Notes: a model not told the origin generated them from the letters alone. Counted from the stretch's first letter, positions 42,901 through 51,247 are shown. The stretch is 64,000 bases of DNA from SVTX01 sp045542075 (GCA_045542075.1 JAZQKI010000017.1:3672-67671), one strand, 5' to 3'. Translations and numbers: made by a program.

Positions 42901-42987
42901 GCAGAGAGCCTTCCCGACGGTTGGGATCCGTCTTGGGTCAATGTTGATACCACTGTAATCTGGAACTGCGCTTCTGTCGCTGACTGA
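39979..42987 (+). CDS. BspA-like leucine-rich-repeat surface lipoprotein
   Basis: 1002 residues. Signal peptide with lipobox FVA-C24. Residues ~30-110 are a Pro/Thr/Glu linker of TEKPTE/TENPTE units. Residues ~115-400 hold seven to eight repeats of the type PTCTEDGHNAYEYCxNCDY with paired cysteines (CxxC), possibly zinc-binding or disulfide-linked modules; three are near identical at DNA level. From ~435 to 967 run about 20 leucine-rich repeats of the LRR_5 (BspA) type, each with a SxxSxxIPxxVTxIGxxAFxxC-like pattern. Such proteins mediate binding to host or other cells. Single gene with own promoter and terminator, next to the tRNA-Glu repeat cluster. Confidence 0.9.
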   Translation: MKKHFLPILLLVTLICAALLFVACDNNDTPKEPEQTKEPQVTQPTETPTGFQPTETPTEPLPTEKPTESQPTERPTENPTEAPTVSQPTENPTENPTENPTEKPTEKPTEKPQGCNHVEVIDPAVAPTCEKEGLTEGKHCSLCGEVLVAQTTVDKAPHAITEVVEKQPTCTEDGHNAYEYCANCDYTTIVVFPAAHSIEYVDEKAATCTEDGHNAYEYCTNCDYTTIEIIPATHNLEYVDEKAATCTEDGHNAYEYCTNCDYTTIVVFPASHNLEYVDEKAATCTEEGYYAYEYCRNCDYTTIDIIPTIDHSYDTVTVTDPTCTEQGYTTHTCVCGDFYIDSYVDASHKYGDWYQLSAPTCADAGVERRACSVCGDFEESYTDSTPHFFVEYRCENCGCTDEGYFTFTLLSDGTYSIAATKPSQLPEAVYIPSRYNGKAVTVIDSFAFVSDPTVIKNVYIPKSITSIADYAFYECGSLESVIIGEGSQLVSIGYRVFERCNLLENVNFSDCKKLTSIGGFAFYGCKSITSINIPESVETIWSYAFGDCSSVTSIYIPKNTTFIERGAFAGCSTSLETIAVADGNQNYYVKGNCLIEASSKTLILGCNTSVIPQNDGIIAISLMAFYDCKFITSLTIPDSVVSFDGRTFANCTSLESIIIGENSQLSEIASDAFSGCSSLVNITLPSKVSSIGSNAFSNCSSLKSIHIPANVTHIYFDAFNGCTSLETVTFAKGSKLEYLDRGVFAFCSSLKSIIIPDGLTAIGDINSSTGHGTFYGCSSLTSVIIPNSVVLIDRSTFSGCSSFTDITLPSKLIEIHYEAFKDCSSLKSIIIPDGVTSISSYTFQGCTSLEYVTFGEYSKLEKLWVGAFWGCSALKEIYLPSSLTEICDWAFADCTLLKTVTFPENSHLTTIGSRAFYCCSSLTDVTIPKNVTTIGEYAFSNCSALESINIPISVKYMGVGALLLSNTNLTIYCEAESLPDGWDPSWVNVDTTVIWNCASVAD

Positions 42988-43026
42988 CGCATAGACAGCT
43001 TTGCAAAAGCATTTAATCATTACAAA

Positions 43027-43050
43027 AAAAGAGGGGATATCCCCTCTTTT
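43027..43050. terminator. bidirectional terminator
   Basis: Perfect palindrome AAAAGAGGGGAT/ATCCCCTCTTTT between the LRR gene and the HAD gene, T runs on both sides. Confidence 0.9.
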
Positions 43051-43054
43051 TCTT

Positions 43055-43771
43055 TTAATTATTTACATTTCTCACGTACTCAACAAGTGCGGAAAAATCT
43101 CCGTGCGGATATATAGAAATGTCAGCTCCCTGCTTGTTTATAAGGTCGCGGGGCAAAAGAAACACCTTCATGCCGAGCTGATCGGCTATCATATCCTCGT
43201 CAACGTCGTTGCCAACCATAAGGCACTCCTCCGCAGAGACACCAAGCTCATTGAGAATATCTCTGTAATAGTCAAGGTTAGGCTTGCAGTGGCGTGAGTT
43301 ATCATAGGTCGTCACAAGCTCGAAGTCCTCTCTGTCAAGCCCCGCCCACCTGATACGGCTCATAGTCGCCGAGGAAGGAAACAGCGGGTTTGTCGCAAGC
43401 GCCACCTTGAACCCCATATCCTTTATCTGTTTTATAACCTTTGCGGCGTCGGGATCATATCCGCAGGACTCTCTGACCTCGCGATCAAAGTCCTGCTCGT
43501 AAAACTCGTCAAACAAATACTGCTCGGTATCCGTCCGCTCGCCGTAATAAATCCTGAAGGTATCAAAAAACACTTCTTTATTCAGCTTTTCGCCGTTATT
43601 TTGTATCATCGCACCCGTGCCATGCCAGATCGCGCCTATAAGCTCTTGGGGCTCATAACCGTGAGGCGCGAGCTTTTTTGCAAGCGCTCCAAAATACGTC
43701 TTTATAAACTTATCCTGATCCATTGGCAGAAGTGTGCCGTCAAGATCAAAAAGAATCGTGGTTGTCCTCAT
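43055..43771 (-). CDS. HAD superfamily hydrolase
   Basis: 238 residues. Motif I FDLDGTLLP (nucleophile Asp9, acid Asp11), motif II in ALATNP, motif III Lys in HCKPNLDYY and motif IV VGNDVDEDM are intact. The cap is of the helical C1 type. Cytoplasmic phosphatase of unknown substrate. Co-transcribed with the MarR gene that ends five bases upstream. Confidence 0.88.
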   Translation of the reverse strand: MRTTTILFDLDGTLLPMDQDKFIKTYFGALAKKLAPHGYEPQELIGAIWHGTGAMIQNNGEKLNKEVFFDTFRIYYGERTDTEQYLFDEFYEQDFDREVRESCGYDPDAAKVIKQIKDMGFKVALATNPLFPSSATMSRIRWAGLDREDFELVTTYDNSRHCKPNLDYYRDILNELGVSAEECLMVGNDVDEDMIADQLGMKVFLLPRDLINKQGADISIYPHGDFSALVEYVRNVNN

Positions 43772-43776
43772 TCTGA

Positions 43777-44229
43777 TCAGTTCTCCCCGTCATAATTATC
43801 GCATATTCTCTGGAGATTTTCCGAAATTATAGCGAGGGTTTTGTAAAACACGTCTCTTTCCCCGTCTGATACACCAACACTTGTCTCCTCAAGGATCTTG
43901 GATACCTTGAAGCAAATAACCTCCGCTGTTTGATGTCCCTTTTCGGTCAATTTGAGAGGCGCCTTGTATCTTTTCGCGTTTTTGGGACGAGGGTTGATAA
44001 ACCCGTTTTCTTCAAGATATTCTACGCAACGGGAGACGTTTGCCTTGTCCTCGTCGCACACCTCGCAGAGCTGTTTTGCGGTCATTCCACCGTCTCTGTG
44101 CAAATAATAAAGGCAGGAGATGTGAATGCTTTTAAGATCAAACTCCGACATCTCCTCTATCTTTATTCTTTTTATATTTCTGTTGATATTGGTTATGAGA
44201 GTCGTAAATAAATGGTACCTTTCTTGCAT
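43777..44229 (-). CDS. MarR family regulator
   Basis: 150 residues from the ATG at 44227-44229 (AAGGA upstream); upstream in-frame codons have no ribosome site. Winged helix-turn-helix: GGMTAKQLCEVCDEDKANVS, RCVEYLEENGFI, then the wing PKNAKRYKAPLKLTEKG. First gene of a two-gene operon with the HAD hydrolase. The palindrome at 44254-44267 is a plausible autoregulatory site. Confidence 0.9.
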   Translation of the reverse strand: MQERYHLFTTLITNINRNIKRIKIEEMSEFDLKSIHISCLYYLHRDGGMTAKQLCEVCDEDKANVSRCVEYLEENGFINPRPKNAKRYKAPLKLTEKGHQTAEVICFKVSKILEETSVGVSDGERDVFYKTLAIISENLQRICDNYDGEN

Positions 44230-44253
44230 GGTTTTTTCCTTTTTATGAATTTT

Positions 44254-44267
44254 GTTGTAAGCACAAC
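44254..44267. promoter_or_regulatory. candidate MarR operator
   Basis: GTTGT-AAGC-ACAAC palindrome just downstream of the -10 box of the marR promoter. Confidence 0.5.
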
Positions 44268-44269
44268 TA

Positions 44270-44298
44270 ATTATATCACACTGATTTTGTGTTGTCAA
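44270..44298 (-). promoter_or_regulatory. promoter of the marR-HAD operon
   Basis: Minus-strand TTGACA (44293-44298), 17-bp spacer, TATAAT (44270-44275). Confidence 0.9.
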
Positions 44299-44333
44299 CA
44301 AGTCTCTTTGTATTGCTCGCCAATTTCCCGGGA

Positions 44334-45008
44334 CTAATCCTCTTTTTGCAGAAAAACCACCGAGACGGTTTTTATCATTATTTTTATGTCAAGCCATACC
44401 GACGCATTCTTCACGTAATACGCATCCATTATTGCTTTGTTTTTATAATAGACCTTGTCTCTGCCGTTTACCTGCGCGTATCCCGAGATCCCGGGTCGCA
44501 TTGTAAATACACCGAGCCGTTCTCTCATGTTGTTACAGCTCTGCTCCGCGCGAACGAGGGGACGGTAGCCAATAAAGCTCATAGTTCCCAAAAGCACGCA
44601 CAGGATCTGAGGCAGCTCGTCAATTGAGTATTTACGCAGAAATCTACCCACACCCGTTTGATGCTCCTCAAAATTATCAAGCTGTGACGATGGACAGTCG
44701 CGCGGCGCGTCCGTTTTCATGGTCCTGAATTTGTAGCATTTGAATTTTTTGCCATCTCTCCCGATCCTCTCGCCGTCGAAGATCACAGGGCCCTTGCTGT
44801 CGCACTTTATGACAACCGCAATCACAAGCATAGGTATGGCGAGCAGAATCATCAGAAGCAGCGCTCCGATTATATCAAAGCCCCTCTTTACAAAGCGGTA
44901 AAGGAGTCTTTTTTTATTGTTTTGCCGAAAGTCCGATATATATTCCTCGTAAAGCTCGTCGGAATATACCGTGCTGCCGTCAAGGTGGATATCCTTTAGT
45001 TTGTCCAT
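44334..45008 (-). CDS. polyprenyl-phosphate sugar-1-phosphate transferase
   Basis: 224 residues. One membrane helix near 45-70, then the bacterial sugar transferase core: KCDSKGPVIFDGERIGRDGK, FKCYKFRTMKTDAP, the acidic pair in RKYSIDELPQ, GYRPLV and MRPGISGYAQVNGRD. It adds the first sugar phosphate to the undecaprenyl phosphate carrier at the membrane, starting a capsule or other glycan. It lacks the large N-terminal membrane domain of WcaJ, so it is the short WecP/PglC-like form. Unusually, no glycan cluster surrounds it. Confidence 0.9.
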   Translation of the reverse strand: MDKLKDIHLDGSTVYSDELYEEYISDFRQNNKKRLLYRFVKRGFDIIGALLLMILLAIPMLVIAVVIKCDSKGPVIFDGERIGRDGKKFKCYKFRTMKTDAPRDCPSSQLDNFEEHQTGVGRFLRKYSIDELPQILCVLLGTMSFIGYRPLVRAEQSCNNMRERLGVFTMRPGISGYAQVNGRDKVYYKNKAIMDAYYVKNASVWLDIKIMIKTVSVVFLQKED

Positions 45009-45044
45009 TTCAATCTCCTGTATATTGCTCTCTTTCTACGTAAA

Positions 45045-45073
45045 ATTATAGCACACTCATATTGCTTTGTCAA
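45045..45073 (-). promoter_or_regulatory. promoter of the sugar transferase gene
   Basis: Minus-strand TTGACA (45068-45073), 17-bp spacer, TATAAT (45045-45050). Confidence 0.9.
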
Positions 45074-45077
45074 TTTG

Positions 45078-45134
45078 AAAAAACACCGTTTGCCATGCGC
45101 TGCGCCATCAAGGACGCAACCCTTAGCAAACGGT
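45078..45134 (-). terminator. large-loop terminator of the U32-uppP-RNase M5 operon
   Basis: Outer 9-bp stem ACCGTTTGC/GCAAACGGT (45084-45092, 45126-45134) enclosing a ~33-base region with its own TGCG/CGCA stem, followed on the minus strand by six U. Confidence 0.75.
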
Positions 45135-45141
45135 ATTCTTC

Positions 45142-45732
45142 CTATCGATTCAGCTTCTCTACCGCTGATTTGTATTCCTCGTACGTGCAAAGGATCTTTA
45201 CTGCCTCAAGCAGAGAATTTGCGGTCATACCGCAAGGCAATCCAAGCATTACCGCCAGAGCATCTCTTTTCTGAGAGCTGTTTTCCGCGCCAGAAAGTCC
45301 GTCACAATAAAAGTCTGTTTTAGTTATCTCGGAGCGGGATATTTCTGTGTCACCCTCCGCGGAGAACGGCAAGAGCAGGTCATAGAGCAACTGCGTATCA
45401 ACACCCTCGATTCCGAGAAATCCCTCGGCGGAGTCAGCGGTTTTTCTCTTTTCCCTTCCCTTTATCTGCGGAGTGTAAAGCTGGATAAGTCTATCCTTAG
45501 GAATTGCTGAGGTGATATGCGAGCGTATCACCTTTCCGCCTCCGTCGGAATCGGTCAGAACTATCACAGGAGTCTTTTCAGCAAGTCTTTTGAGTAGAGA
45601 CATACGCTCCGTGTTTTTGAAAATGCCAAAGCCGTCAGTCGTTATCACCGTACCGCAGACAATTGACGAAAGCTTTATTTTATCGTATTTTCCCTCAACT
45701 ATAATGGGGTATCTCAAAGTCAATTTTTCCAT
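45142..45732 (-). CDS. rnmV: RNase M5-like TOPRIM protein (DUF4093)
   Basis: 196 residues. TOPRIM motifs: the glutamate in IIVEGKYDK (Glu13) and the acidic pair in VLTDSDGGG (Asp61, Asp63). The C-terminal ~70 residues match the DUF4093 extension of RNase M5, which matures 5S rRNA. The DxD is here DSD and the family assignment is by motif layout, so a related TOPRIM nuclease is possible. It begins three bases after uppP. Confidence 0.8.
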   Translation of the reverse strand: MEKLTLRYPIIVEGKYDKIKLSSIVCGTVITTDGFGIFKNTERMSLLKRLAEKTPVIVLTDSDGGGKVIRSHITSAIPKDRLIQLYTPQIKGREKRKTADSAEGFLGIEGVDTQLLYDLLLPFSAEGDTEISRSEITKTDFYCDGLSGAENSSQKRDALAVMLGLPCGMTANSLLEAVKILCTYEEYKSAVEKLNR

Positions 45733-45735
45733 TAC

Positions 45736-46620
45736 TTAGCCTCTGATCATGAAGAATGCTATAACAAGTATGCCGAGCACGATCCTGTAAATTCCGAATG
45801 GAATAAAGCTGTGCTTTTTCACAAAGTCCACAAGGAATCTTACCACCACCAAAGACACGGCAAATGACACCGCGGTAGCTGTGATAAGTGCGGCTATCGC
45901 CGTCCAGGGAATTGTAACGCCTGTATCTATAACGTATTTTACAAAGCTTCCGCCCTTGAGGATCGCCGCTCCGGCGATCGCGGGGATTCCGAGAAAGAAG
46001 GAAAACTCCGCCGCCGCGGGACGTGACACACCTATCATTCTCGCGCCAAGTATAGTTGAGCCCGATCGCGACGTGCCGGGAACTATGGAAAGCACCTGGA
46101 AGCAGCCTATAGCCAAGGATTGAGTTATGCTTATATCCTCAACTCGCTCAACGTATGCTTTATTTCTGTGAAATTTCTCAATTACTATAAACAAGATTCC
46201 GTAGACTATGAGTGCCGCCGCGACGGTCTTCCAATTAAATATCCAGCCGTCTATATCCTTGCCTGAAAGTCTTTCAAGTATCTTGTCACCCACAACACCG
46301 ATAAGCGCCGCGGGAATACTCGCAACCGCAACCTTTCCCCAAAGCCTCCACGTGCCCTTTTTCTCAGCAGCGGTTTTCCTGACTGAGAACGGGTTGAGCT
46401 TTTGAAAGTATATGACCGCCACGGCAAGTATCGCGCCGAGCTGTATAACCACCTCAAACATACTGCCGTATTCATCGGCAAACGTCGAGCCAAGCTCCGG
46501 CGCAACGTTCAGCTTCAGAAATTCGTCAAGCAGAATGAGATGTCCCGTGCTTGAGACGGGCAGCCATTCGGTTATGCCCTCTACTATTCCAAAAAGAATG
46601 CTCTTTAGTATTTCGATCAT
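45736..46620 (-). CDS. uppP: undecaprenyl-diphosphatase UppP (BacA)
   Basis: 294 residues, about eight helices. The two active-site motifs are present: EGITEWLPVSSTGHLIL near the start and PGTSRSGSTI in the second half. It regenerates undecaprenyl phosphate for cell-wall synthesis and confers bacitracin tolerance. It starts one base after the U32 gene. Confidence 0.96.
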   Translation of the reverse strand: MIEILKSILFGIVEGITEWLPVSSTGHLILLDEFLKLNVAPELGSTFADEYGSMFEVVIQLGAILAVAVIYFQKLNPFSVRKTAAEKKGTWRLWGKVAVASIPAALIGVVGDKILERLSGKDIDGWIFNWKTVAAALIVYGILFIVIEKFHRNKAYVERVEDISITQSLAIGCFQVLSIVPGTSRSGSTILGARMIGVSRPAAAEFSFFLGIPAIAGAAILKGGSFVKYVIDTGVTIPWTAIAALITATAVSFAVSLVVVRFLVDFVKKHSFIPFGIYRIVLGILVIAFFMIRG

Positions 46621-46621
46621 A

Positions 46622-47911
46622 TCAGTCTCCCGATCTCATAATATCGCCCTCGCTCACATCAAAGGGCACTCTGCACCAGAATATCATCGACGGATGAGGG
46701 GCAGACGGTATCGCCTCTCCCTTTTGAGAATAAAGCTCTGTTACGGCAAAGGGCTTGCCTATCTGTGACGGGGAGATCACCTCCGCGCTGTCACCGAGAG
46801 ACACCTTGTTTCTTTGTATAAATCTGTAGAGCCTGCCGCTTTGATTTTCAAGCTCTATCCCAAGCCCCGACAAAACCTCCGCCTCTTGTTCATTATAATC
46901 CGTAGCAGTGGCGAAATATGCTTTTTCGCGTATATAACCGTTTTGCGTTGCGAGCTGGTGGTTCTCTATAGGCTTGTCAAGGTAGTATCCCGTGCAGTAT
47001 TCTCTGTGGGATACACTGTCAAGCTCTCTGTACCAATCGGGGTTATATACGTAATTTTCGGGGTCGGACAAATATGCGTCTATCGCCATTCTGTACGCGT
47101 TTGTTACAACGGCGGTGTAATACGCGGATTTCATTCTTCCCTCTATCTTGAAGGAGTCGATGCCGCTTTCCATAAGCTCGGGGATATGCTCAATGGTACA
47201 CATATCCTTTGAGGACATAATAAACGTACCAAGGGGAGTCTGCTCTATCGGTATTGGGGTATCTGGGCGTTTTTCCTCGTAGACCACGTAGTTCCAACGG
47301 CAGGGCTGCGTGCATTTTCCTCTGTTACCGTCTCTGCCCGTGAGCATCTGCGAGAGCATACATCTGCCGCTATATGACACGCACATAGAGCCGTGAATAA
47401 AGGCTTCAAGCTCTGTATCCGGATCAATTCCCTCTCTTATCGCCTTGATCTCGTTAAGATCAAGCTCGCGCGCAAGCACAAGTCTCTTTGCTCCAAGCGC
47501 GGCATACGCTCTTGCCGCCTCGGGCGACACTATGCTCGCTTGCGTTGAGATATGTATCTCCATGTTGGGCGCGACTCGCTTTACAAGCGAAATAACGCCA
47601 AGGTCGGCAACTATGAACGCGTCTATTCCAAAATCCTTTATCTCAAGAATAAATTTCTCAAGGTCGGCATATTCGTCGCCGTGAGGCATAGTATTAAGAG
47701 TAAGATATATCTTTTTTCCGCGCGCGTGAGTGTATTTGACAGCCTCGCGCAGCTCCTCGACTGTGAAGTTGTCCGCCGCCGAGCGCATACCGAAGTTTAC
47801 GCCTGCGCAATACACCGCGTCAGCGCCGTAAAGAAGCGCCGCCTTCAGCTTTTCAAAGTTGCCCGCGGGCGAGAGCAGCTCGGGTCTTTTTATGATTTTT
47901 TTCATAGACAT
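46622..47911 (-). CDS. U32 family peptidase-like protein (tRNA hydroxylation TrhP type)
   Basis: 429 residues. N-terminal ELLSPAGNFEKLKAALLYGADAVY and the family signature EAFIHGSMCVSYSGRCMLSQ, with cysteines continuing in GNRGKCTQPCRW. Many U32 members (TrhP/YegQ type) serve 5-hydroxyuridine formation in tRNA from prephenate rather than acting as proteases; which role applies cannot be settled by sequence alone. First gene of the operon with uppP and rnmV. Confidence 0.9.
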   Translation of the reverse strand: MSMKKIIKRPELLSPAGNFEKLKAALLYGADAVYCAGVNFGMRSAADNFTVEELREAVKYTHARGKKIYLTLNTMPHGDEYADLEKFILEIKDFGIDAFIVADLGVISLVKRVAPNMEIHISTQASIVSPEAARAYAALGAKRLVLARELDLNEIKAIREGIDPDTELEAFIHGSMCVSYSGRCMLSQMLTGRDGNRGKCTQPCRWNYVVYEEKRPDTPIPIEQTPLGTFIMSSKDMCTIEHIPELMESGIDSFKIEGRMKSAYYTAVVTNAYRMAIDAYLSDPENYVYNPDWYRELDSVSHREYCTGYYLDKPIENHQLATQNGYIREKAYFATATDYNEQEAEVLSGLGIELENQSGRLYRFIQRNKVSLGDSAEVISPSQIGKPFAVTELYSQKGEAIPSAPHPSMIFWCRVPFDVSEGDIMRSGD

Positions 47912-47946
47912 TCTCTGCCTTTCATTTTCTTATTGGTTCTTTTTTT

Positions 47947-47975
47947 ATTTTATCATAAATAAAGTGTTATGTCAA
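47947..47975 (-). promoter_or_regulatory. promoter of the U32-uppP-rnmV operon
   Basis: Minus-strand TTGACA (47970-47975), 17-bp spacer, TAAAAT (47947-47952). Confidence 0.88.
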
Positions 47976-48022
47976 TCAGAAAATCCGCTTGAGGCGGCTT
48001 ATAGAGAAAAACCTAAAAACAT

Positions 48023-48051
48023 CTTGAATAATACAGGACATTGTGATATAA
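48023..48051 (+). promoter_or_regulatory. promoter of the zinc-ribbon membrane protein gene
   Basis: TTGAAT (48023-48028), 17-bp spacer, TATAAT (48046-48051) with TG before the -10. Confidence 0.85.
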
Positions 48052-48104
48052 TAAAAGCGTAAACTCTCGCTCTTGAGAAAAATAATGATATACGGAGGTA
48101 TTTT

Positions 48105-49226
48105 ATGTATTGTCCAAAGTGCGGCGCGGAGCTGAATGACGGCTCTGTTATATGCAACGTATGCGGCGAGCATTTCGCCATAGAGCAGCAAAAGGGTAAC
48201 TTCATAGCGGCAAAAAATAAAACCCTTGCCATTATTTACGACCTTTTTCATTCCAAGCTGTTTCTTTTCCTTTCGATCATCACAACCATTCTCTGCGGAG
48301 TGGGCTTTATATCCATCTTCACAGGCGGAGGAGTCGAGGCGATACTTACGTTTGCGTTCTCTCTTCCCGCTACTATTGCCTGCTGGAAGACCTACTCTGC
48401 AAAGGCAATTCCCAGCACAAGGAATATAGCAAAGATCAGAGCACTTCTTAAAGCATGGCGCATATTATCAAAGGTTCTTTATATAATACTTATCGTATGT
48501 TTTGTCATAATGCTTATCGCCTCGGTGGCGCTCGGTCTCGCTTGGAACAAAGCGGAGGCACAGCTGGACAACGGTGAGCTTTCGCAGGCTATTGCGGACG
48601 CTTTCCTCGAGGAAGGGCTTATTACATACGAGCAAGCAGAGGAGCTTGCGACGTTTGAAATAACAGGCTGGATGATTTCCATTCTCTTTATCGGAATCGC
48701 TGTTATTTGCGCTGTGTTCGTCGCTCTTTATATCGTTTACGGCATTATGCTTAAAAAGGCCGAAAGCTACGTTCTCGATGTAGAATATACCCTTATCTCG
48801 GGCAGCTACTCGTCTATGGGCTCTCCCGGCAAATTTATGCTTGTAATGGGTATAATATACGCGGTATCCTCCACAGGTACGGTGTCCTACTTTAGTTTCA
48901 ACCTCGGAGAGTTTGAGGCATCTTTCTCGTTGCCCAACTTCTTGCCCGTAGTAATCGGCACGTTCCTTATCTGCGCGGGAATACTCTTTAATAAGATTCA
49001 CGCGGCTGAAATTGCCAACAATCAAGTCCTTGCTCGCGAGGAGTTTGAGCTTGCCCGCGTAGCGCAGCTTACAAACGACGCAATCGCCGCAAAGCAGGAG
49101 GCTGAGGCTGTTGTTGAGGAGGCTCCCGTGGTTGAGGAAGCTCCCGCAGTTGAGGAGGCTCCCGCAGTTGAGGAGGCTCCCGCGGTCGAGGAAGCTCCTG
49201 TGGTTGAGGAAACACCCAACGAATAA
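48105..49226 (+). CDS. zinc-ribbon membrane protein with EEAP repeat tail
   Basis: 373 residues, GGAGG upstream. Residues 2-23 are a zinc ribbon (CPKCGAEL ... CNVCGEHF), in the cytoplasm if the following helix pairs are as predicted. About six hydrophobic segments fill residues 45-300. The last ~40 residues are five to six EEAPAV/EEAPVV units encoded by an 18-bp tandem repeat. Zinc-ribbon membrane proteins of this layout are common in clostridia with no known role. Confidence 0.75.
   Translation: MYCPKCGAELNDGSVICNVCGEHFAIEQQKGNFIAAKNKTLAIIYDLFHSKLFLFLSIITTILCGVGFISIFTGGGVEAILTFAFSLPATIACWKTYSAKAIPSTRNIAKIRALLKAWRILSKVLYIILIVCFVIMLIASVALGLAWNKAEAQLDNGELSQAIADAFLEEGLITYEQAEELATFEITGWMISILFIGIAVICAVFVALYIVYGIMLKKAESYVLDVEYTLISGSYSSMGSPGKFMLVMGIIYAVSSTGTVSYFSFNLGEFEASFSLPNFLPVVIGTFLICAGILFNKIHAAEIANNQVLAREEFELARVAQLTNDAIAAKQEAEAVVEEAPVVEEAPAVEEAPAVEEAPAVEEAPVVEETPNE
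49110..49215 (+). repeat. 18-bp tandem coding repeat
   Basis: Units like GTTGAGGAGGCTCCCGCA, five to six copies, encode the EEAP(A/V)V tail. Copy number could vary by slippage without breaking the frame. Confidence 0.85.
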
Positions 49227-49235
49227 ATCATTAAC

Positions 49236-49268
49236 AAAAAACGCTTGTCATGCGACAAGCGTTTTTTT
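49236..49268. terminator. bidirectional terminator
   Basis: 14-bp stem AAAAAACGCTTGTC/GACAAGCGTTTTTT with an ATGC loop between the convergent zinc-ribbon and fbp genes. Confidence 0.92.
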
Positions 49269-49279
49269 GTTTTTAAGAA

Positions 49280-51247
49280 TCAAATTTGTTCATTTGGCTT
49301 TACAATACCCATGCGGTATGCCTCAAGCAGAGCCTTGAGGTCGGATTTCATATCCATAAGCTCCTTGCCCTCGTCGGTATCTGAAACCATCATTCGTCTG
49401 TTCATCATCTCAAATACCACGTCGGTCGTGGCAAGAATGTCCTTGTTTTCCTTGATAGCCGCCGCCTTGCCCTCAAACGCGCCGTGAGACACGAGTCTGA
49501 GCCCGCGCGACGAGTAGATAAGCGTATATCCCGCAATGCCCGTCGTGGTGTGATACGCCTTGCAGAAGCCGCCGTCGATAAGTATATATCTGCCGTTTGC
49601 CTTTACGGGATTCTCTCCCGCGCCCGCCTTTACGGGAACGTGTCCGTTTATTACGTGTGAATTTATCTCGTCAAGTCCGAACTCGTGAAGTATTCTGCAT
49701 ATAGCTCCGTAATTATCAATAAAAGAATAATACGGGTTCTTCTTTTCCGTCCAAGCGGTCTTATCCGAGATAAAGCATCTCTCAAAGGTGGTCATCTTCT
49801 CGCGCCCGAAGAGCGGACTGTGCTTGCCGCACCAGAGATAATACATAAAATCAAGCGCATTTGCGTCACCGTTATAGTAAGCAAGTCGCGCTATTCTGTC
49901 ACAGGCATCCATATATTCCTTGCCCGATACAGAGCGTCCGTCGTAAAGCGTCACGGATTGGAAATCTCCCTCCGCCGTCATGGGAATACAGCCGTGGAAA
50001 AGTAAATTCTGATTATATATCTTGTAAAGACTTCCCTTTGCATACAGGAACTTGACGTGAGCCTGAAGCGCTGCGCTATGTCTGAACGCGCGGGTGAGCG
50101 ACGCCATAAGGCCCTCCTCCTCGGGAGAAAGCGCGTATGGGTCATTTATGTCAACCGTCGGAAAGTCACAGTCATCAAGATAGTATTCAGCGCCGTCGAT
50201 AGTGACCGTTTTTTTGTCGCGGTCTATCTTGTCAAGCAGGAGCCTGCCGTCCATCCCGTACTCGGGATGACGCTTGATAAGCTGTCCCTCAAGCTTGAAA
50301 AGGATTATAGCTATCGCCTTGTGAGCCTTTGAAAGACTGCTCATGTTGTTTTTGATATAGTCCTTGTCCTCTGCAGAGCGAGGCATAAATCCCGTGCTGT
50401 CGCCATACGTCTCCTGCGCAAAGCCGATAAGGTCGCGAAGGCTTATTCCGTAAGAGTTTTCAACAAGCGAAAGCGTGTTGTACTGCACCGCAAGGTTAAG
50501 GACGCTTGCAATACACGCACGGCTTCCCGCCGCGGCACCCATCCAGACTATGTCGTGGTTGCCCCACTGAACGTCTACGTTATGGTGAGCCATGAGCATA
50601 TCAAGTATCTTGTCCGCGCGCTGTCCTCTGTCGTAAATGTCGCCGACCACGTGCAAGCGGTCAACCGCCATTCTCTTGATAAGCGAGCAGAGCGCCTCAA
50701 CGAATGCGGGAGCCTGACCTATCTCGATTATGGTGGAGATAATGTTTCGGTAATATTCCTGCTTGTTGTGCTCCTCACCCGAGGTGTGAAGCAGCTCGTC
50801 GATTATGTTCTGATATTCAGACGGAAGCGCGTCACGAACCTTTGAACGGGTGTATTTTGATGCGACTGAGCGCGCAAGGTCAACAAGTCTGTAAAGCGTG
50901 AGGTCATACCACTCGGGCGTGTCCTCTCCCTTTGCGTGAAGCTCCTCTATTTTCTCTACGGGGTAGTAGATGAGCGTGCATAGCTCACGTCTCTCGCTCT
51001 CGGACACAAAGCGGTAGAAAAGATTGTCAACCTTTTCTCTGATGACTCCCGAGCAGTTGTTAAGTATATGCTTGAAAGCCTCCGCCTCACCGTGAAGGTC
51101 GCTCAAAAAATGCTCCGTTCCCTTGGGCAGATTAAGTATAGCGTTTAGATTGACGACAGCCGCCCCCGCCGTCTGTATCGAGGGATATTGCTTTGCCAAA
51201 AGAATCAGCATTTTTATTTGTTCGGGTGTGTACGCCGTTTTTTTCAT
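49280..51247 (-). CDS. fbp: fructose-1,6-bisphosphatase class III
   Basis: 655 residues, the normal length for this Firmicute-type enzyme. Metallophosphatase motifs: LSDLHGEAEAF, GDIYDRGQRADKIL, VQWGNHDIVWMG and the later VINGHVPVKAGAGENP. It removes the 1-phosphate of fructose 1,6-bisphosphate in gluconeogenesis. The start follows GGGAG. Monocistronic with a weak promoter at 51288-51316. Confidence 0.96.
   Translation of the reverse strand: MKKTAYTPEQIKMLILLAKQYPSIQTAGAAVVNLNAILNLPKGTEHFLSDLHGEAEAFKHILNNCSGVIREKVDNLFYRFVSESERRELCTLIYYPVEKIEELHAKGEDTPEWYDLTLYRLVDLARSVASKYTRSKVRDALPSEYQNIIDELLHTSGEEHNKQEYYRNIISTIIEIGQAPAFVEALCSLIKRMAVDRLHVVGDIYDRGQRADKILDMLMAHHNVDVQWGNHDIVWMGAAAGSRACIASVLNLAVQYNTLSLVENSYGISLRDLIGFAQETYGDSTGFMPRSAEDKDYIKNNMSSLSKAHKAIAIILFKLEGQLIKRHPEYGMDGRLLLDKIDRDKKTVTIDGAEYYLDDCDFPTVDINDPYALSPEEEGLMASLTRAFRHSAALQAHVKFLYAKGSLYKIYNQNLLFHGCIPMTAEGDFQSVTLYDGRSVSGKEYMDACDRIARLAYYNGDANALDFMYYLWCGKHSPLFGREKMTTFERCFISDKTAWTEKKNPYYSFIDNYGAICRILHEFGLDEINSHVINGHVPVKAGAGENPVKANGRYILIDGGFCKAYHTTTGIAGYTLIYSSRGLRLVSHGAFEGKAAAIKENKDILATTDVVFEMMNRRMMVSDTDEGKELMDMKSDLKALLEAYRMGIVKPNEQI

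Noticed and set aside
42726..42992. Small minus-strand frame at the end of the LRR gene
   Set aside because: Antisense shadow inside a strongly supported coding region.
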